The notes under the pieces are model-generated. The model saw nothing but the letters and a program-made list of their open reading frames with translations, ran no database searches and had not been told where the DNA came from. Positions 43,511-46,939 of a stretch of 46,939 bases of DNA are shown here, one piece after another. The stretch is from Muribaculaceae bacterium (GTDB taxonomy: Bacteria; Bacteroidota; Bacteroidia; Bacteroidales; Muribaculaceae), in the NCBI GenBank assembly GCA_017547845.1, contig JAFYNZ010000001.1:1-46939 (forward strand), written 5' to 3'. Within the stretch, counting starts at the first letter, position 1. Each line of letters opens with the position of its first letter. Both the position numbers and the translations under genes were made by a program.

Positions 43511-44178
43511 TCTTTGAGCATCTTTTTAGCGCGAAGATGACCTAATTCGGCTGCTTTCTTCAGATAGGAGATTGCAGCCCTTTTGTTTTGTGAGGTGCCG
43601 ACACCCTTTTGCAGGCAGACAGCATAGTTGTAGCAAGCATCGGCATGACCGAGTTGAGCACCCTTTTCAAACCAATAGGCAGCGTCTTGTTGACTTTTGT
43701 GAGAGCCGAGCCCGAGATATAGGCAAAGCCCCAGCTTGTTGCAGGCCTCTGCAGAGCCGTGTGATGCAGCTCTTTCGTACCATAGCATCGCTGTGTCGTA
43801 GTCTTGGGTTACGCTATCGCCGTAATAGTACATGTCGCCCAGCGTGAGTTGTGAATAGGTGTCGCCATTTTCGGCATCGGAAGTGACTTGCTTTATCACG
43901 GTTGAGTCTTCGTAGCATTTATCTTTGGGTTCATGAAACGATGTCTGCAGTCTCACTTTAGCCGGCTCATAGTCGTTGTCGGCCGCCATGCGATAGTATT
44001 CCTCAGCCAGTGCCAGATATGCTTCAGCCACCTTGTACTGAGCCGTAGCATTGCCGCCGTCGGCTATCTCGATGAGTTGACTATCGGGGTGTCGGTCGTT
44101 GCTGCTATTGCTGCATGAACATAGCGTGCAGAGTGCTGTGAATATAATCGCAAAATAGGAGGTTGAATGTCGTTTCAT
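43504..44178 (-). CDS. Sel1-repeat lipoprotein
   Basis: The 224-residue product has a lipoprotein signal (IIFTALCTLCSC, Cys22). Sel1-like (TPR-type) repeats of 36 residues follow, at about 105-215: AENGDTYSQLTLGDMYYYGDSVTQDYDTAMLWYERAASHGSAEACNKLGLCLYLGLGSHKSQQDAAYWFEKGAQLGHADACYNYAVCLQKGVG. Such repeats bind proteins. An earlier partial unit (NATAQYKVAEAYLALAEEYYRMAADNDYEPAKVR) is degenerate. The start at 44178 is chosen for the signal; 26 more codons upstream have no support. It overlaps the capA tail by seven bases. Role unknown. Confidence 0.88.
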   Translation of the reverse strand: MKRHSTSYFAIIFTALCTLCSCSNSSNDRHPDSQLIEIADGGNATAQYKVAEAYLALAEEYYRMAADNDYEPAKVRLQTSFHEPKDKCYEDSTVIKQVTSDAENGDTYSQLTLGDMYYYGDSVTQDYDTAMLWYERAASHGSAEACNKLGLCLYLGLGSHKSQQDAAYWFEKGAQLGHADACYNYAVCLQKGVGTSQNKRAAISYLKKAAELGHLRAKKMLKDQ

Positions 44179-44207
44179 ATCAAATGCTTTTAGAGGTTTT
44201 TCGCTTG

Positions 44208-44215
44208 CAAAGTTA
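44208..44215 (-). promoter_or_regulatory. -7 box for the Sel1 gene
   Basis: TAACTTTG on the minus strand, 30 bases before the start codon. The -33 box is weak. Confidence 0.5.
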
Positions 44216-44301
44216 GCAGAATTATCCGAAAAATCATAGTGGTAAATCTCCACCAAGCAAAAGAATTTGTCTGATTGGAGGTAGTAGAAGTAGTCCTAAT
44301 A

Positions 44302-44335
44302 CAAAAAATAAGACCTCCGAATTGGGAGGTCTTAT
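44302..44335 (-). terminator. terminator after the EamA transporter gene
   Basis: ATAAGACCTCC (44308-44318) pairs perfectly with GGAGGTCTTAT (44325-44335), and on minus a TTTTTTG tract follows. Confidence 0.88.
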
Positions 44336-44359
44336 CGTGGTCGTTATGAGAAACGTATG

Positions 44360-45298
44360 TTATTTACGGATAAAACGCTTGGCATCTTTGAGCTTATCGG
44401 AAAGGATAAGACCGCCGATGATGAGAACGCAACCGATGTAGCCCATCATAGTGATGCGTTCGTCGAGGATGATAGCTGCTACGATCATAGTCACAAGTGG
44501 CTGACCATAGAGGTAGTTATTGGCTGTCACAGGACCCAAAGCCTTCATTGTCTCGTTCCAAAGCAAGTAGGCCATAACAGAACACATAGCCACCAAGAAC
44601 AAGAGATTGAGCATATACTGAGGGTTGTTGAAGTCCCAAAGAAGCTCGAAGTGGTAAGGTTCAGTCTGAGCGAAAAGTAACGGCAGAGATGTCAATGTGC
44701 CGTAGAAGAAGAGCTTACGAGTGATGAAAAGAGAACTATAGTTAGGGATAAGGTTTTTAACTACAATTGTGTAGATTGCCCAGCTCAAAGCTGCCGAGAG
44801 TGCCAGGAGGTCGCCTTTAGGCTTGATTTCAAACCCTTCGCCGGTGCTGAAGATGATGAATATCACTCCGATAAAGGCTATAATCGAGCCGATGATTTCC
44901 CCTGCTTTAATCTTGGTCTTGAAGACGATAGCCATCAAGATGGTAGTGAAGATAGGGGAGATAGATGCCAGAAGCGACACATTGCTGGTGGTCGTAAACT
45001 TCAGCGCGTAGTTCTCAGTGATAAAATACAGCGATCCGGCGCAGACACCGCAGACGAGGAAGTTGAGTTCTTCCTTCCAGGAGTTGGCCCATAGCTTCTT
45101 GAATGTCACTGCCAAGAGCAAGATGTAGGCCAAGGCAAAACGATAAGCATAGACTTCGACAGGTGTGAAGCCACCGTCGACCATTAGCACCTTAGTTGCG
45201 ATGAATGACGAGCCCCATGCTATCACAGTGAGGATAGCAGCGAGGTGTCCGAGAAGGATTGCATATTTGGCAAATCCTGTTTTGTTGTTTTTTATCAT
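44360..45298 (-). CDS. EamA/DMT-family transporter
   Basis: The 312-residue membrane protein of the drug/metabolite transporter superfamily has about ten hydrophobic segments, in two EamA repeats of five. Starts of segments are visible at AILLGHLAAILTVIAWGSSF, FALAYILLLAVTF, FLVCGVCAGSLYFI, SLLASISPIFTTILMAIVF and IIGSIIAFIGVIFIIF in the first half. The second half repeats the pattern, ending IGCVLIIGGLILSDKL. The substrate cannot be predicted; members export amino acids or other metabolites. The start at 45298 is preferred (MIKNNKTGF) because the longer frame lies upstream in the promoter area. The C-terminus is basic (KDAKRFIRK). Confidence 0.92.
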   Translation of the reverse strand: MIKNNKTGFAKYAILLGHLAAILTVIAWGSSFIATKVLMVDGGFTPVEVYAYRFALAYILLLAVTFKKLWANSWKEELNFLVCGVCAGSLYFITENYALKFTTTSNVSLLASISPIFTTILMAIVFKTKIKAGEIIGSIIAFIGVIFIIFSTGEGFEIKPKGDLLALSAALSWAIYTIVVKNLIPNYSSLFITRKLFFYGTLTSLPLLFAQTEPYHFELLWDFNNPQYMLNLLFLVAMCSVMAYLLWNETMKALGPVTANNYLYGQPLVTMIVAAIILDERITMMGYIGCVLIIGGLILSDKLKDAKRFIRK

Positions 45299-45359
45299 GG
45301 TTATAAATTTTTTACATTTTGTCGAATGCCGATTTAGCCACAATCTGCATTTCAAATCA

Positions 45360-45389
45360 CAAAATTACACAAAATTTCCCAACCTCAAA
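45360..45389 (-). promoter_or_regulatory. promoter for the EamA gene
   Basis: On minus TTTG (45389 down to 45386), 18 bases, then TAATTTTG (45367 down to 45360). The spacing is slightly short. Confidence 0.6.
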
Positions 45390-45606
45390 AAATCTTTCTA
45401 CATAAAACTGAGTCAAAAATCTGTTAAAAATCATTTATAACGCGTTTTTGTGACCCGTGTCAAATCTTTCCGACTCACCAATAGTTCTTCATCATCTCGT
45501 CTGAGCTTCATCAGCGTATCCTTCGCTTGCGAGTCTCTCAAGCAAAATCGCCATGATGATGTGCAAGAAGTTGATGAGGGAATTTTGCAAATAATGTGGC
45601 TGAAAG

Positions 45607-45637
45607 TTTGTAGAATTGATGGAAAGTATTAATTTTG
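45607..45637 (+). promoter_or_regulatory. promoter for the small secreted protein
   Basis: TTTG (45607-45610), 19 bases, then TAATTTTG (45630-45637), 33 bases before the ATG. It lies over the end of the weak 60-codon frame 45450-45632. The gap 45390-45606 shows nothing else I can name. Confidence 0.75.
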
Positions 45638-45670
45638 CAATCCAAACAATAATTTTAAAACACAAATGAC

Positions 45671-46243
45671 ATGAAAAAGATTTTTAGTACCGTATTGATG
45701 TTGGTCGTATCGCTTGTGGTAAGCGTGTCGGCAATTGCGCAGACATTCTATGTCGAGGCTGATGGTGTAGGTCCTGTGAGAGTAGGTGCGGATTATCGCA
45801 AGTTGCCTAAGGCTGTGCCCGGATTGTATGACAAATACACTATCGTTGAGGAGTATAACGCGATGGAAGATTACAACGAGATCTATTGCACATTCTCTCT
45901 CAATGGTAAAGATGTGTTGTCTGCTTTCGCAAATGAAGAGGGTGATATTTGGAGCGTTGTAGCGGCAACTCCGGACTTGCGCACTAAATCAGGTGCATAC
46001 AATGGTATGCCGGCTCGCGAATTTATCAAATTGGCGGGTGTCAAAGCAGTTGTTCGTCCAGAAGCAGACTACAATCCTGTATTGTTTGAGATTGACGGAG
46101 TGACTGTCGTAATCGATGAGTATTCATTTACTGCAGCGGGTAATCAAAAAGTACAGAAAGCAGTTCGCACTAAAGTTGCTCCTACATTTGTAGCGACCGA
46201 CTTCACATCGGAAGCAGTGATTTCACTCGGTGCTCCATGGTGA
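45671..46243 (+). CDS. secreted protein of unknown function
   Basis: The 190-residue product has a clear signal peptide (MKKIFSTVLMLVVSLVVSVSAIAQ, cleavage after AIAQ). The mature part is about 165 residues of mixed beta strands: TFYVEADGVGPVRVGADYRKLPKAVPGLYDKY, then a NALYT-free middle, ending SEAVISLGAPW. I recognise no family. A strong promoter just upstream and a hairpin after it suggest a single-gene unit. Export from the cytoplasm is likely; location beyond that is unknown. Confidence 0.8.
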   Translation: MKKIFSTVLMLVVSLVVSVSAIAQTFYVEADGVGPVRVGADYRKLPKAVPGLYDKYTIVEEYNAMEDYNEIYCTFSLNGKDVLSAFANEEGDIWSVVAATPDLRTKSGAYNGMPAREFIKLAGVKAVVRPEADYNPVLFEIDGVTVVIDEYSFTAAGNQKVQKAVRTKVAPTFVATDFTSEAVISLGAPW

Positions 46244-46298
46244 TTTTCCCCTAACAGATGATACAGATGGGAATTTATAGAGATTCCCTGAATATAGC

Positions 46299-46328
46299 GA
46301 GGGCTGATTTCTACGGAAACCAGCCCTC
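46299..46328. terminator. hairpin between convergent genes
   Basis: GAGGGCTG (46299-46306) pairs with CAGCCCTC (46321-46328), and inner TTTC/GAAA pairs extend the stem past a mismatch. No long T run follows, so it is a weak intrinsic terminator on either strand. Confidence 0.5.
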
Positions 46329-46345
46329 ACAGCATACATAAGGTT

Positions 46346-46510
46346 TTATTCTTCGATTAGATCGAAATCTTCTTTGGTCACTCCGCAGAGAGGGCATGCC
46401 CAATCATCCGGAATATCTTCGAAAGCAGTGCCAGGAGCGATACCGCTATCAGGATCGCCTACTTCAGGGTCATAAACCCATTGACATACGTTGCAAATAT
46501 ATTTCTTCAT
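46346..46510 (-). CDS. rubredoxin
   Basis: The 54-residue electron carrier binds one iron through Cys6, Cys9, Cys39 and Cys42 (CNVC and CPLC). The [27 protein letters not shown] core is typical. The start at 46510 gives the standard MKKYICNVC opening; 21 upstream codons have no support. Rubredoxin usually supplies electrons to desulfoferrodoxin or to peroxide-reducing rubrerythrin; the former is encoded at 16476. No -7 box of exact match is seen upstream; TATGTTTTG at about 46590 on minus is close. Confidence 0.97.
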   Translation of the reverse strand: MKKYICNVCQWVYDPEVGDPDSGIAPGTAFEDIPDDWACPLCGVTKEDFDLIEE

Positions 46511-46939
46511 AATGATTTGTGTTTTTATTGTTAATGATTTTTGTTGTTGTTTTATTGTCAAACGCACAATCAAGCAAAAATGTTCATGCTCAAAACATAA
46601 AATGTCTGCTCATTCTGCCTTTTGTCGTTTTGCTTTTAACACAGACCTATAGTTGGCTATACTTTTGTGCTAAAAATGAAAAATATCCTCGCCTAAAAGT
46701 TTATCAATCATTACAAAGCAATTTGTGGAACTTGCCTTAAAAATGGTGGTTGTGGGTATTTGCAGGTGCTAAAAGGCAAAGGAGTTGGGTTTGGGTGAGC
46801 CTAAATTAAAAAACGAAGTGCGAAAAATATGATGTTTAAATTATCATCAATACTTCAAACTAATAAGGTTTAATTTACATTTTGGGCATGCCCAAAATGT
46901 AAATCGGCAGCAGAAAAACGAGCAATACGAAAAAAGGAG
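46511..46939. other. gene-free right edge
   Basis: AT-rich DNA without a convincing gene. A TACTTTTG at 46660-46667 fits the -7 box on plus, but only short frames follow before the window ends. The main feature is the palindrome at 46873-46904. Confidence 0.55.
46873..46904. repeat. perfect 32-bp palindrome
   Basis: ATTTACATTTTGGGCA is followed directly by its exact reverse complement, with no spacer, centred on GCATGC. The flanks break symmetry immediately. It could be a protein-binding site or a cruciform. It has no neighbouring gene in the window. Confidence 0.85.

Noticed and set aside
45450-45632. 60-codon plus-strand frame
   Set aside because: It runs into the promoter of the 45671 gene and has a serine-rich random-looking sequence.

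Overview
The window reads as a chromosomal core-genome segment of an anaerobic, gut-type Bacteroidota, most likely order Bacteroidales (a Muribaculaceae/Bacteroides-like lineage; the family is inference). The signs are: many promoters of the Bacteroidota type (TTTG, about 19-21 bp, TAnnTTTG) and few Shine-Dalgarno sites; DUF4270 and DUF5063 proteins; a MutL without the endonuclease motifs; an OstA/LptA-like protein behind several SurA-like genes; a large CBM20-type 4-alpha-glucanotransferase; a B12-dependent ribonucleotide reductase; and anaerobe redox proteins (desulfoferrodoxin, rubredoxin, nitroreductase). I see no tRNA, rRNA, CRISPR array, transposase or phage gene, and no clearly truncated gene at either edge.

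Layout. 1-648: gene-free, repeat-rich DNA. 649-3998 (minus): pyrB-pyrI, a flavin reductase-like gene and a secreted regulatory-domain protein, apparently one transcript. 4135-5886 (minus): phospho-sugar mutase. 6089-8205 (plus): yicC-gmk-nadD. 8316-10172: a DUF5063 gene and an M18 aminopeptidase. 10601-16348: tig, clpP-clpX (overlapping) and recQ. 16476-17698 (minus): desulfoferrodoxin and thioredoxin around a 480-bp gap that may hold a structured RNA. 18002-19474: guaB. 19616-21535: a two-parvulin-domain foldase. 21633-22368: an XRE regulator on minus and a degenerate tandem repeat. 22369-28604: one operon-like run of a 40-aa ORF, a lipoprotein SurA-like chaperone, SurA, LptA-like protein and MutL. 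28690-30602: an AraC regulator and, opposed, a nitroreductase. 30878-36256: nrdJ and malQ. 36366-38610 (minus): a half-length glycogen synthase and a DUF4270 lipoprotein. 38854-43510: panC-panD-ffh-folD-capA. 43504-45298 (minus): a Sel1 lipoprotein and an EamA transporter. 45671-46510: a small secreted protein and rubredoxin. 46511-46939: gene-free, with a perfect 32-bp palindrome.

How the parts fit. Nucleotide and cofactor supply is strong (pyrBI, gmk, guaB, nrdJ, nadD, panC/panD, folD). A protein-folding and quality-control group (tig, clpPX, three periplasmic parvulin/SurA-like proteins, ffh) sits beside envelope biogenesis (LptA-like). Genome maintenance is represented by recQ and mutL, glucan metabolism by malQ, a GT5-domain protein and the phospho-sugar mutase, and oxygen defence by desulfoferrodoxin, thioredoxin and rubredoxin.

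The least explained material is non-coding: a 51-bp GGACA-rich element present three times, a 49-bp triplication that copies a gene's own stop codon, a candidate structured RNA near 17.1-17.3 kb, a ~23-nt decaying tandem repeat near 22.1 kb, and several palindromes at promoters. I found no clear-cut new multi-gene defence or mobile system.
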